A stretch of 64,000 bases of DNA, from positions 310,001-374,000 of the forward strand of contig NZ_CABVIY010000006.1 of assembly GCF_902498195.1 (NCBI RefSeq), in the 5' to 3' direction. The notes beneath the pieces are model-generated. The model saw only the letters and a list, made by a program, of their open reading frames with translations, did not search any database and was not told the origin of the DNA. The stretch is from Pseudomonas fluorescens. GTDB lineage: Bacteria; Pseudomonadota; Gammaproteobacteria; Pseudomonadales; Pseudomonadaceae. Both the position numbers and the translations under genes were made by a program. Shown here piece after piece: positions 1 to 11,439 of this stretch (position 1 is its first letter; each line of letters begins with the position of its first letter).

Positions 1-2
1 GC

Positions 3-812
<810 letters not shown>

Positions 813-836
813 CGCCAGCACGACACAGTTGAAAAT

Positions 837-873
837 CGAAGGGCCTGGGCGTTCAATCGCTGCAGGCCCTTCG
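837..873 (+). terminator. Hairpin after purU
   Basis: Inverted repeat CGAAGGGCCTG / CAGGCCCTTCG (837-847 and 863-873), 11 bp with a 15-nt loop, 25 bp after the purU stop. The T tail is weak (CCATTTC), so termination is likely but may be partial. The small gene at 899 begins 25 bp further on. Confidence 0.6.
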
Positions 874-898
874 CCATTTCTGCACTGAGGACATCACC

Positions 899-1075
899 AT
901 GGCCGATCCACTGGACAAAGCCACTTCCAAGGCTCCCGCCACATTGGGCGAGGGTTGCTTGAGCCGGTATGACCCCGATGACATGAGTCCGGAAGATGGC
1001 ACGGACTTTCCCGGTGCGGCCGAGCTGTGGGAACAGTTGCAGGACAAGTCCGACGATAAGGCCGATGAAGGGTGA
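899..1075 (+). CDS. Small acidic protein of unknown function (58 aa)
   Basis: A short open frame beginning MADPLDKATSKAPATLGEGC and ending KSDDKADEG. It is strongly acidic (many Asp/Glu), has one Cys, and has no membrane segment or signal peptide. GAGG lies about 10 nt before the ATG, a reasonable ribosome site, and the codon third positions are GC-rich as in the neighbours. It sits between the purU hairpin and a REP-type repeat. I do not recognise a family. Coding is supported by codon use and the ribosome site, not by a domain. Confidence 0.6.
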   Translation: MADPLDKATSKAPATLGEGCLSRYDPDDMSPEDGTDFPGAAELWEQLQDKSDDKADEG

Positions 1076-1136
1076 AAAGATCGCAGCCTGCAGGGTTCGC
1101 ATCTCCCTGTAGGCGCTGCCGCAGGCTGCGATCTTT
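1076..1136. repeat. REP-type inverted repeat, GATCGCAGCCTGC family
   Basis: Arms AAAGATCGCAGCCTGC (1076-1091) and GCAGGCTGCGATCTTT (1121-1136), perfect over 16 bp. The right arm continues the TGTAGG..CTGCCGCAGGCTGCGATC pattern that recurs at 42853-42934. It fills the space between two convergent genes and could act as a two-way terminator. Confidence 0.8.
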
Positions 1137-2131
1137 CAAGCTTGCTTGAGTTTCATCAGCTTCTTGAGCAACGGCCGGCCAAGCATCAATAGAAACACTG
1201 GTCCGCCGACCAGCAGGTAGAAGTAATACGTCACCGCCCGCCAAATCAGAATCGCCGCCGCCGCGGTGGATTTTCCCACCATGGGCGCCAGCAGCGCCGC
1301 CGATGTCAGTTCCGCCGCTCCGGCCCCGCCCGGCAACAGGCTGAACTGTCCAGCACTCAGTGAAAGCATCTGGATCAGGAAGCACCAGGCCCATTGCAAA
1401 TCCGCACCGAGCCCTCGCAGGGCCAGATACAACACGCTGTAACGCAGGATCCAATGCAGGCAGGTCAAGGCAAAGACCGTGATCAAGGTCTGGGAAGGCA
1501 ACTTCAGCGTGTCGGTAAACGCCGCCAGGAAGTGCAGGAGTTTGCGTGCCCAGCGCATGCGCGTGGTGGATTGGACGTTGAGGCGAACGAGCAGCCGGCC
1601 ACCCAATCGAATCAGCAGGCGATGGTAGCGGGCCACCACCGCGCAACAGACCAGGCCGATGAACATCGAAATCGCACTGACGATCAGCAGCCACTCCATG
1701 CGCTGGCTGAGGTGCTGGAACAGCGCATAAATCAGGATCGCGCTCAGCGCACAGAGAAAAAACAACAGGTCGCTCAGCTGATCCATGGCGAACACGGCAC
1801 TGCCTCTGGCCGGACGCACGCCGTTGCGCGCCAGTAACGCCATGATGGTCAGGGGACCGCCGCTGCCGCCGGGGGTGGCGCAGTAGGCAAATTCGGCGGC
1901 CATCACCACCCCCAGGCTTTTGACCGGGCTCACCTTGTCGCACTGATCCCCCAGCAACAGGCGCAGGCGCAGGGTGTTGACCAGCCAGCACAGCAGGATC
2001 ATGCCGAACATGACCAGCAACCCGCTCATTGGAAAACTGTTCAGCCGTGACCAGGTTTCACTGCCGCCTAACAGCCAGGGGATCAGCAGCGCGGCGAGCA
2101 AGCCGATCAGCAGCAGAATCCCGCGGCTCAT
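1136..2131 (-). CDS. Lysylphosphatidylglycerol synthase-type transmembrane (flippase-like) protein
   Basis: A 331-aa polytopic inner-membrane protein with a hydrophobic start (MSRGILLLIGLLAALLIPWL) and about eight membrane segments. It matches the LPG_synthase_TM / UPF0104 fold, which is the flippase half of MprF without the aminoacyl-transferase half. Motif-like stretches include AEFAYCATPGGSGGP and SLSAGQFSLLPGGAGAAE, typical of this family. Its ATG overlaps the 3' end of the upstream deacetylase gene, so the two are translationally coupled. Together with the glycosyltransferase further upstream it suggests making and moving a glycolipid across the membrane; this is inference. Confidence 0.8.
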   Translation of the reverse strand: MSRGILLLIGLLAALLIPWLLGGSETWSRLNSFPMSGLLVMFGMILLCWLVNTLRLRLLLGDQCDKVSPVKSLGVVMAAEFAYCATPGGSGGPLTIMALLARNGVRPARGSAVFAMDQLSDLLFFLCALSAILIYALFQHLSQRMEWLLIVSAISMFIGLVCCAVVARYHRLLIRLGGRLLVRLNVQSTTRMRWARKLLHFLAAFTDTLKLPSQTLITVFALTCLHWILRYSVLYLALRGLGADLQWAWCFLIQMLSLSAGQFSLLPGGAGAAELTSAALLAPMVGKSTAAAAILIWRAVTYYFYLLVGGPVFLLMLGRPLLKKLMKLKQA

Positions 2132-2892
2132 GCCACGCGCCCCAGGTATTCGTTTTGCTGCGCCAGCCAGCAGGCCTTGGTCAGCGGCATCCGGCCTTCA
2201 TCGAGCAGGCGCTCAAGGGTGTTCAGCCAGTAAGTGCGCGAGAATGCATGACGCATGTCCACCGGGTGAATGCCCAGACGAATCACCGGCGCTTGTCGCC
2301 AGCGTTGTTCGAGCCGATCACAGACGAACCTGGACAAGCCCCGTCGCCAGGCACTGCGCGCACTCCAGACCAGTCCGGGCGCATCGACCGGCGTGAAGTC
2401 CGGCAGACGATAAAGATGTTGTGCATCGCTGGTGTAAGTCAGGGGGAGTTGGCGCAATGCCTGGCGCGTGCCTTCGCTCATCAGCCAGGCCGGTGCGACG
2501 AAGCCGTGGAGCGGCCACTGGTAGCGCTGGAACATTGCAATGCCTGCACGCAGCCGGGCAAGCGCGACCTCCCGGGACAGGCTGTAAAATTCACCTTCAT
2601 GGGTATAGATGCGGCGCATGAACCAGTCCCGGGGATTGCTCGCCATCGGTCCGTCGTCGCAATGAAAATAACCGTGCAGCGCCAGTTCATCGCCCCTGTC
2701 GAGACGCGCGGCGAGCTGACAGCGAAACTGTGGATGGCCTTGAAGGTCGTTGTGCTTGTGCAAATCCGGCACCACCAGCCAGGTCATCGGCACCGCGCCC
2801 AGCGCGTCGACGGCGTCGACAAAGGGCTGGTAGTCGGCCCAGGTCTGCGGCGCGACATCATGCAGCACCAGGAGCAGGCTGGGCGCCGTCAT
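2128..2892 (-). CDS. DUF2334 / polysaccharide-deacetylase-like protein
   Basis: About 254 aa. The N-terminus LLLVLHDVAPQTW and the later ELALHGYFH resemble the metal-binding His/Asp motifs of NodB-type deacetylases as found in DUF2334 proteins. No signal peptide is seen, so it is probably cytoplasmic. An in-frame ATG at 2904 (MVEYMTAPS) would overlap the glycosyltransferase stop. I prefer the ATG at 2892, which leaves a 4-bp gap. It is the middle gene of a tight three-gene operon with a glycosyltransferase and a flippase-like protein. Its substrate is unknown, perhaps an N-acetylated sugar on a lipid. Confidence 0.75.
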   Translation of the reverse strand: MTAPSLLLVLHDVAPQTWADYQPFVDAVDALGAVPMTWLVVPDLHKHNDLQGHPQFRCQLAARLDRGDELALHGYFHCDDGPMASNPRDWFMRRIYTHEGEFYSLSREVALARLRAGIAMFQRYQWPLHGFVAPAWLMSEGTRQALRQLPLTYTSDAQHLYRLPDFTPVDAPGLVWSARSAWRRGLSRFVCDRLEQRWRQAPVIRLGIHPVDMRHAFSRTYWLNTLERLLDEGRMPLTKACWLAQQNEYLGRVA

Positions 2893-2896
2893 GTAT

Positions 2897-4018
2897 TCAA
2901 CCATTGGCCACTCGCGGCCATTGGCTGCCGAGTACGGCGTGATAGTGACCGAGCAAACTGTTGACCACGGTATCCCAGGCGTAATGCCGCTCGACATGGC
3001 GCCGGGCTTGTTGGCCGAGGGCCGCGCTGCCCTGACTGAACAATTCGCGCACCGCACTGGCCATGGCCAGCGAATCGTTCGGAGCACATAGCAGGCCGCA
3101 GTGATCGCTGATGATTTCCTCGAACGCGCCGGCGGCCACGGCCACGACCGGAATGCCGCAGGCCATGGCTTCGAGGATCACCAGGCCGAAGGTTTCCTGA
3201 TCACCGGCGTGCAGCAATGCGTCCGCACTGGCCATCAGGCGGGCGACTTGAGTGGCAGGGCAGAACTCGTCGATAACGGTGACATTGTCCGGCACGCTGC
3301 TGGGCATCGAGGAGCCGACCAGCAGCAGGTGATAGCGTCGGCCCAGGCGTCGCATGCAGTCGAGCAGGACCGGCAGGTTTTTTTCCTTGGAGCCACGTCC
3401 GGCGAAAATCAGCAGGTGCGTATTTTCGTCCAGGCCCAGTTCGGCCCGCAGGCCCGGGTCGCGCGCATCGGGATGAAAGGTTTGCAGGTCGACCCCCAGG
3501 GGTTGCACGAAGACGTTTTTCACTCCCAGACCGGTCAATTTATCTGCCATGACCCGACTCGGCGCCAGCACCCGGTCGAAGTTGCCGTAGAGTTTGCTGA
3601 CATAAGCCTCGACGTTGGGGGTGACCCAGTGGCCCATGCGGTTGCTGCACAGCAGCGGCAGGTCCGAGTGATAAAAACCAATCACCGGCACATCCAGTTG
3701 TCGGCGCGCATCCAGGGCTGCCCAGGCGGTGAGGTACGGGTCGCCGACCTCGATCAGGTCGGGTTGCAGGTCGTGCAGGACATTGCGCCAGGGCGCGAGA
3801 CGCAGAGGGAAGCGATAACCCTTGCCGAAGGGCAGGGCGGGCGCCGGGACCGTGTAGATGCCATCCTGTTCACTGAAATAAGCCCCGGGGATCAGCACGC
3901 TGTGGCGAATGCCCGGCCTTGTGCACAGGCGATGATGCTTGGCATCCAGATAAGTGCGCACGCCACCGCTGGCAGGGGCGTAGAACATGGTTATGTCAGC
4001 GATATGCACGATGAGCAT
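2897..4018 (-). CDS. GT4-family glycosyltransferase
   Basis: A 373-aa GT-B fold enzyme. The N-terminal acceptor domain starts MLIVHIADITMFYAPASGG with the Gly-Gly-Val-Arg motif. The C-terminal donor domain has FAGRGSKEKN, the GT4 E-x7-E signature in QETFGLVILEAMACGIPV, and a helix ending near the C-terminus. The start at 4018 is chosen because GGAGG precedes it. A longer upstream frame would read into a REP repeat. It resembles Pseudomonas Agt-type enzymes that add hexose to diacylglycerol during phosphate stress, but I see no convincing Pho box upstream, so substrate is open. It heads an operon with the deacetylase and flippase-like genes. Confidence 0.85.
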   Translation of the reverse strand: MLIVHIADITMFYAPASGGVRTYLDAKHHRLCTRPGIRHSVLIPGAYFSEQDGIYTVPAPALPFGKGYRFPLRLAPWRNVLHDLQPDLIEVGDPYLTAWAALDARRQLDVPVIGFYHSDLPLLCSNRMGHWVTPNVEAYVSKLYGNFDRVLAPSRVMADKLTGLGVKNVFVQPLGVDLQTFHPDARDPGLRAELGLDENTHLLIFAGRGSKEKNLPVLLDCMRRLGRRYHLLLVGSSMPSSVPDNVTVIDEFCPATQVARLMASADALLHAGDQETFGLVILEAMACGIPVVAVAAGAFEEIISDHCGLLCAPNDSLAMASAVRELFSQGSAALGQQARRHVERHYAWDTVVNSLLGHYHAVLGSQWPRVANG

Positions 4019-4130
4019 CCCTCCGGTCCGTTGTTCTCCTTGGTTGACCTTAATGAAGAATAGATGTTCGGTTGGGGTTTTGTGGGGGGGCGGTGTCAGC
4101 GGGGTTTTTCGGGGTATTGGAGATCGCATT

Positions 4131-4200
4131 CGCGGGCAAGCCCGCTCCCACAGGGGATGTGTGAACAACACAGACCACTGTGGGAGCGGGCTTGCCCGCG
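4131..4200. repeat. REP doublet (GGGAGCGGGCTTGCCCGCG family)
   Basis: Arms 4131-4153 and 4178-4200 are perfect reverse complements (23 bp) around a 24-nt spacer. It lies just past the stop of the chemoreceptor gene and upstream of the glycosyltransferase operon, both on the minus strand. Confidence 0.9.
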
Positions 4201-4218
4201 AAGAGGACAGCGCAGACA

Positions 4219-6108
4219 CTAAATACGGAAGCTGCCTACCAACTGTTTAAGTCGCGCCGCCTGCTGCTCAAGATCCGCGCAAGCACGCAATGTCGATTGC
4301 AGGTTTTCCACCCCTTCCTGGTTCAGCGTATTGATTTCGGTGATGTCGACGTTGATCGATTCCACCACGGCCGTCTGCTCTTCGGTCGCTGTGGCCACCG
4401 ACTGGTTCATGCCGTCGATTTCACCGATGCGCCGGGTCACGCTGCTCAGGCGCTCGCCGGCCAGGTTGGCGATTTCCACGCTGTCCTGGCTGTGGCGCTG
4501 ACTGTCGCTCATGGTGCTGACGGATTCGCGGGCGCCCACTTGCAGCTCCTCGATCATGGTCTGCACCTGTTGCGCCGACTCCTGCGTGCGGTGCGCCAGG
4601 TTGCGCACTTCATCGGCCACCACCGCAAACCCGCGCCCGGCTTCGCCTGCCCGGGCCGCTTCGATGGCGGCGTTGAGCGCCAGCAGGTTGGTTTGCTGGG
4701 AGATGCTGGTGATGACTTCGAGAATCTGCCCGATGTTCACGGTTTTGCTGTTGAGCGATTCGATGTTGCTGCTGGAGGCACTGAGCATGCTCGACAGCTG
4801 GTTCATCGCGGCAATGCTGCGCTCCACCACGTGCTGGCCATCTTCGGCCAGGTTGCGGGCATCGCTGGCCTGATTCGAGGCTTGCGCGGCGTTGCGGGCG
4901 ATTTCCTGGGCGGCAGCACCGAGCTGATTGATGGCCGCCGCCACGCTGCTGGTGCGCGAGGCCTGTTGGTCAGAATTGAACATCGACGAGTTGGAGGCCG
5001 CGACCACGCGCAACGCGACTTCGTTGACCTGGCCGGTGGCCGAGCAGACCTCGCGGATCGAACCGTGAATCCGCTCGACGAAACGGTTGAACGCGGTGCC
5101 GAGGGTGCCGAATTCATCGTGGTTGACGATGGTCAGGCGCTTGGTCAGGTCGCCTTCGCCGTCGGCGATGTCGGCCATGGCGCGGGTCATGACGTGCAGC
5201 GGCTGGATCAGGATGCGGATCAGCATGCCCAGCAGGGCGATGATGATCGCCACTGAAATCACGGTCGCAATGACCGCCGACGCGCGGAATTCGCTGAGCA
5301 TCGAGAAGGCTTTTTCCTTATCGATGGACAGACCGATGTACCAGTTGACCGACGGCAGGCCCTTGATCGGCGTGAAGGTCACGATGCGGGTTTTGCCATC
5401 GACCTGCACTTCGCTGAAGTCACGGCTGATGCGTGGGGTGTTTTGCGGGTAGGCCTCGCTCAGGGACTTCATCACCAGGGCTTTTTCCGGGTGAACCAGG
5501 ATCTTGCCGTCGGCGCTGACCAGAAAGGCGTAGCCCATGCCGTCGAAGTCGCGCGCGCTGAGGGTGTCGATCAGGGTTTGCAGGCTCAGGTCGCCGCCGA
5601 CCACGCCGACGCTTTGCCCGGCCTTTTTCGAGGCGGTGGCCATGGAAATGATCGTTTGACCGGTCGCGGCATCGATATAGGGTTCGGTCAGGGTCGGGGT
5701 GCTGCTGTTTTCCGCGCCCTTGTACCAGGGGCGGACCCGTGGGTCGAAACCGTCAGGCATCTTCGCGTCCGGACGGATGGTGAAGTGCCCGGTGGCGTCA
5801 CCCAGGTAGGACGCCATGAAGGTCGACGTCAGTGCTTTCTGTTCAAGCAGTGCGGAAACGTTGGCCTGCTCCGGGTTGAGGGCCAGGTTCTGTGCGAGGT
5901 TCTCGATCAGCAATATTCGACCGGACAGCCAGGTTTGGATGTTGTTGGCGGTGACGTCGCCCATCTCATTGAGGTAATTGTCCAGGTTCTGGCGAATGGC
6001 GTTGCGCTGTAGAGAGTCGTTGTACAGGGTGAATGAGGCAAAAGTAGCAATGACGATAAGAGCGGCGGCAAGCAGGATTTTATGGCTGAAGCGTAGATTT
6101 TTGTTCAT
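4219..6108 (-). CDS. Methyl-accepting chemotaxis protein, PctA-like amino-acid receptor
   Basis: A 629-aa transmembrane chemoreceptor. TM1 is at about residues 11-29. A periplasmic dCache domain follows to about residue 270, carrying RPWYK, EPYIDA and GVVGGDLSL, which correspond to the Arg-Trp-Tyr / Tyr-Asp / Asp set of amino-acid-binding Cache domains. Then come TM2, HAMP, and the signalling domain with the hairpin tip QQTNLLALNAAIEAARAGE. The C-terminus VGSFRI matches the PctA/PctB type. The start MNKNLRFSHK is chosen because it fits that family; an ATG 33 bp upstream has no ribosome site. It probably senses L-amino acids; ligand specificity cannot be read from sequence. Confidence 0.9.
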   Translation of the reverse strand: MNKNLRFSHKILLAAALIVIATFASFTLYNDSLQRNAIRQNLDNYLNEMGDVTANNIQTWLSGRILLIENLAQNLALNPEQANVSALLEQKALTSTFMASYLGDATGHFTIRPDAKMPDGFDPRVRPWYKGAENSSTPTLTEPYIDAATGQTIISMATASKKAGQSVGVVGGDLSLQTLIDTLSARDFDGMGYAFLVSADGKILVHPEKALVMKSLSEAYPQNTPRISRDFSEVQVDGKTRIVTFTPIKGLPSVNWYIGLSIDKEKAFSMLSEFRASAVIATVISVAIIIALLGMLIRILIQPLHVMTRAMADIADGEGDLTKRLTIVNHDEFGTLGTAFNRFVERIHGSIREVCSATGQVNEVALRVVAASNSSMFNSDQQASRTSSVAAAINQLGAAAQEIARNAAQASNQASDARNLAEDGQHVVERSIAAMNQLSSMLSASSSNIESLNSKTVNIGQILEVITSISQQTNLLALNAAIEAARAGEAGRGFAVVADEVRNLAHRTQESAQQVQTMIEELQVGARESVSTMSDSQRHSQDSVEIANLAGERLSSVTRRIGEIDGMNQSVATATEEQTAVVESINVDITEINTLNQEGVENLQSTLRACADLEQQAARLKQLVGSFRI

Positions 6109-6285
6109 GGCTCGGGGTTCCGCTAAGGTCTTTATGCCCATCGCGTGCTTTTATAAAGGGACGCAAAATGGACAAGGTTAAAAGCAAGTGAAATTTCCGT
6201 CGCTCCTTAAGGGAAATGTCCTACCAGATTGTGTCTGTCTGCTTTGTTGTAATTCCTATCGGCCGTGTAGGATCAAAGATTAACC

Positions 6286-7785
6286 ATGGGTGACCAAATG
6301 CCTGACTCATTGCAACTCGTTATCGGCGCCGATCTTTCGGGGCAGCCGATCGCCCAGGCCATGCGCCTGGCCAACCGCCACGGTTTGATCGCGGGCGCGA
6401 CCGGGACCGGCAAGACCGTCACCTTGCAGCGCATGGCCGAAGCTTTCAGCGATGCCGGCGTGGCGGTATTCGCCGCCGATATCAAGGGTGACCTGTGCGG
6501 CCTGGGCGCCGCGGGCAATCCCCAGGGCAAGATCGCCGAGCGGATCGCCGGGATGCCCTGGCTGAACCACAAGCCGGCGGCTTATCCGGTCACGCTGTGG
6601 GACATTCACGGTCAGTCCGGTCATCCATTGCGCACGACTTTGAGTGAAATGGGCCCATTGCTGCTGGGCAGCCTGCTGGAGCTGACCGACAGCCAACAGT
6701 CGGCACTGTATGCCGCGTTCAAGGTCGCGGACCGCGAAGGTCTGCTGTTGCTGGACCTGAAAGACCTGAAGGCGCTGCTCAATCACCTCAAGGACAACCC
6801 GGAACTGCTGGGAGATGACGCGGCGCTGATGACCACCGGTTCCAGCCAGGCCCTGTTGCGACGCCTGGCGACCCTTGAACAGCAGGGCGCCGAGGCGTTG
6901 TTCGGTGAACCGGCGCTGCAACTCGAAGACATCCTGCAACCGACCGCCGAGGGTCGTGGTCGCATTCATTTGCTCGACGCCAGTCGTCTGGTGCATGAGG
7001 CGCCGAAGGTCTACGCGACCTTCCTGCTATGGCTGCTGGCTGAGCTGTTCGAGCAGTTGCCGGAGCGCGGCGACGCGGACAAACCGTTGCTGGCGCTGTT
7101 TTTCGACGAGGCGCACTTGTTGTTCGCCGGCACGCCCAAGGCCTTGCAGGATCGCCTGGAACAAGTGGTGCGGCTGATTCGCTCCAAGGGCGTGGGGGTG
7201 TATTTCGTTACGCAATCGCCGGGCGACTTGCCGGACGACGTGCTGGCGCAACTGGGCCTGCGCATCCAGCATGGCTTGCGCGCCTTCACCGCCAAGGAGC
7301 AGAAGTCCCTGCGGGCCGTGGCGGACGGCTTCCGGCCGAACCCTGCGTTCGATGCCTTGTCGGTGCTGACGGAGCTCGGTATCGGCGAAGCGTTGGTCGG
7401 CACCCTCCAGGACAAGGGCACACCCGAGATGGTCCAGCGGGTGCTGGTGGCGCCGCCGCAATCGCGGATCGGGCCATTGACCGGGACCGAACGCACGGTG
7501 CTGATCGCCGGCTCGCCGTTCAAGGGGCGTTATGACAAACCGGTCGATCGCGAATCGGCGTATGAAGTGCTGATGGGGCGCAAAGGCCTGGCACCGGAGC
7601 CTGAAGCGGCGCCAGGAAAACCTGCGGCGCAGGAACCGAGTTTCACCGAACAGGCCGGGGAATTCCTCGGCACGGCGGCGGGGCAGGCGCTGAAATCGGC
7701 AATGCGCCAGGCGGCGAATCAATTGGGGCGGCAATTGGTGCGTGGGTTGATGGGGTCGTTGCTTGGCGGCAGCAAACGCCGATAG
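6286..7785 (+). CDS. HerA-like helicase/ATPase (DUF853 family)
   Basis: A 499-aa FtsK/HerA-superfamily P-loop ATPase. The Walker A is AGATGTGKT with Lys43, and Walker B is LLALFFDEAHLLF. The C-terminal part (from about residue 425) is low-complexity and Gly/Ala rich, ending SLLGGSKRR. No NurA nuclease gene is adjacent, which separates it from archaeal HerA-NurA pairs, and its cellular role is unknown in Pseudomonas. An alternative ATG at 6298 is preceded by GGTGA at a short distance and may be the real start. It is convergent with the DUF721 gene. Confidence 0.85.
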   Translation: MGDQMPDSLQLVIGADLSGQPIAQAMRLANRHGLIAGATGTGKTVTLQRMAEAFSDAGVAVFAADIKGDLCGLGAAGNPQGKIAERIAGMPWLNHKPAAYPVTLWDIHGQSGHPLRTTLSEMGPLLLGSLLELTDSQQSALYAAFKVADREGLLLLDLKDLKALLNHLKDNPELLGDDAALMTTGSSQALLRRLATLEQQGAEALFGEPALQLEDILQPTAEGRGRIHLLDASRLVHEAPKVYATFLLWLLAELFEQLPERGDADKPLLALFFDEAHLLFAGTPKALQDRLEQVVRLIRSKGVGVYFVTQSPGDLPDDVLAQLGLRIQHGLRAFTAKEQKSLRAVADGFRPNPAFDALSVLTELGIGEALVGTLQDKGTPEMVQRVLVAPPQSRIGPLTGTERTVLIAGSPFKGRYDKPVDRESAYEVLMGRKGLAPEPEAAPGKPAAQEPSFTEQAGEFLGTAAGQALKSAMRQAANQLGRQLVRGLMGSLLGGSKRR

Positions 7786-7802
7786 CGGTCGGCACAATCA
7801 AA

Positions 7803-7818
7803 TGTGGGAGCGGGCTTG
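7803..7818 (+). repeat. Solitary REP half-site
   Basis: TGTGGGAGCGGGCTTG matches one arm of the paired REP elements elsewhere in the window but has no partner. It sits between two convergent genes, ending 3 bp from the DUF721 stop. It looks like a decayed doublet. Confidence 0.7.
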
Positions 7819-7820
7819 TG

Positions 7821-8276
7821 TCAGGATTTGGATTTGGCATGCGCCGCCAGACGCTCCAGCGCCGCCCGCAAGTTAGGATCGCTAATGCCATCGGCGGTAG
7901 CCTGAATGGTCGCCGCCGCATCGTTGGACAAATCCATGGTATGCCCGGTCGCACCCTGCTGAACGGTGGGTGGCTGTACCTTGAACAGGATGCGCGTGAG
8001 GTGGGTGAACTCGTCGAACATCTGCAGTTGCCGTTGCAGGCGTTTCTGCTGGTAGCGCAGGCGGGTGGCCCAATGACCGTCGGTGACAATCAGCAACAAA
8101 CTGCCCTCGCGCCACGATGCCACGTGACAGTGTTCGCGGGCGGCGGGCTGCAATTGACTTTCAAGCAGGCGTTGCAGATGGCCCAGACGCTGGGCGTGGC
8201 CGAGTATGGCTTTGAGCGGCTTGGCTTCGCGAAGCAGGACGGCGGGTGCTCTGGCCGTAAGAGGGCGAAATGCCAT
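7821..8276 (-). CDS. DUF721 domain protein
   Basis: A 151-aa soluble protein beginning MAFRPLTARAPAVLL. The central GSLLLIVTDGHWATRLRYQQ is the DUF721 (DciA-like / Zn-ribbon-like RNA-binding) core. The family includes DciA, the loader of DnaB helicase in bacteria that lack DnaC; Pseudomonas DciA belongs here, so a replication role is plausible but unproved. The start is set at 8276 because sequence farther upstream lacks the family pattern. It is divergent from secA, the usual Pseudomonas neighbour. Confidence 0.8.
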   Translation of the reverse strand: MAFRPLTARAPAVLLREAKPLKAILGHAQRLGHLQRLLESQLQPAAREHCHVASWREGSLLLIVTDGHWATRLRYQQKRLQRQLQMFDEFTHLTRILFKVQPPTVQQGATGHTMDLSNDAAATIQATADGISDPNLRAALERLAAHAKSKS

Positions 8277-8583
8277 GATCAGACACCTGAAGTAACAGAG
8301 CCGCCATGGTAGCAGAAAGCACCGGATGCGCCCGACCCATTGCTTTGCGCGCGCTTTACCCATTAAATCAACAAGTAACTTCTGCGTTGTATGGCTTGAA
8401 GTTCAGCCATTTGCCCCTATTTTATGTGAGCCCCGTCAAAGCGCTGTGCCAGTATCGTGGAATAACGCCACTTTCCTCACCATCGTTTCCGGGTAGAATG
8501 CTCGTTCGCATGCGGCCATGAGGGCTGCACGGGCGACTCACGGGGCCGCCCTCCATCCCTTTAGTGTGGAAGATCCTGCCGAT
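8277..8583. other. Intergenic region between DUF721 gene and secA
   Basis: About 300 bp holding the divergent promoters. A TAGAAT hexamer at 8494-8499 is a possible -10 for secA, but the matching -35 is poor. A short frame running into secA from 8518 has no family support. I see no other structured element. Confidence 0.5.
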
Positions 8584-11319
<2,736 letters not shown>

Positions 11320-11346
11320 AACCCGTTTCAAACGCTGATATACCCG

Positions 11347-11379
11347 CGCCGCGACCGGCCCATGCCGTCGCGGCGTTTT
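11347..11379 (+). terminator. Intrinsic terminator of secA
   Basis: Stem CGCCGCGAC (11347-11355) / GTCGCGGCG (11367-11375) followed by TTTT (11376-11379), 28 bp after the secA stop. Confidence 0.85.
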
Positions 11380-11439
11380 GCCATTTAAACCACCGCTCTC
11401 GCCGAGCGGTGCAGACATCATCTAGTTAGGAGCGCATTC

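Noticed and set aside
4019..4130. Pho box before the glycosyltransferase operon
   Set aside because: Only a single weak CTGACAC element on the minus strand; no tandem 7-mers with 4-bp spacing.
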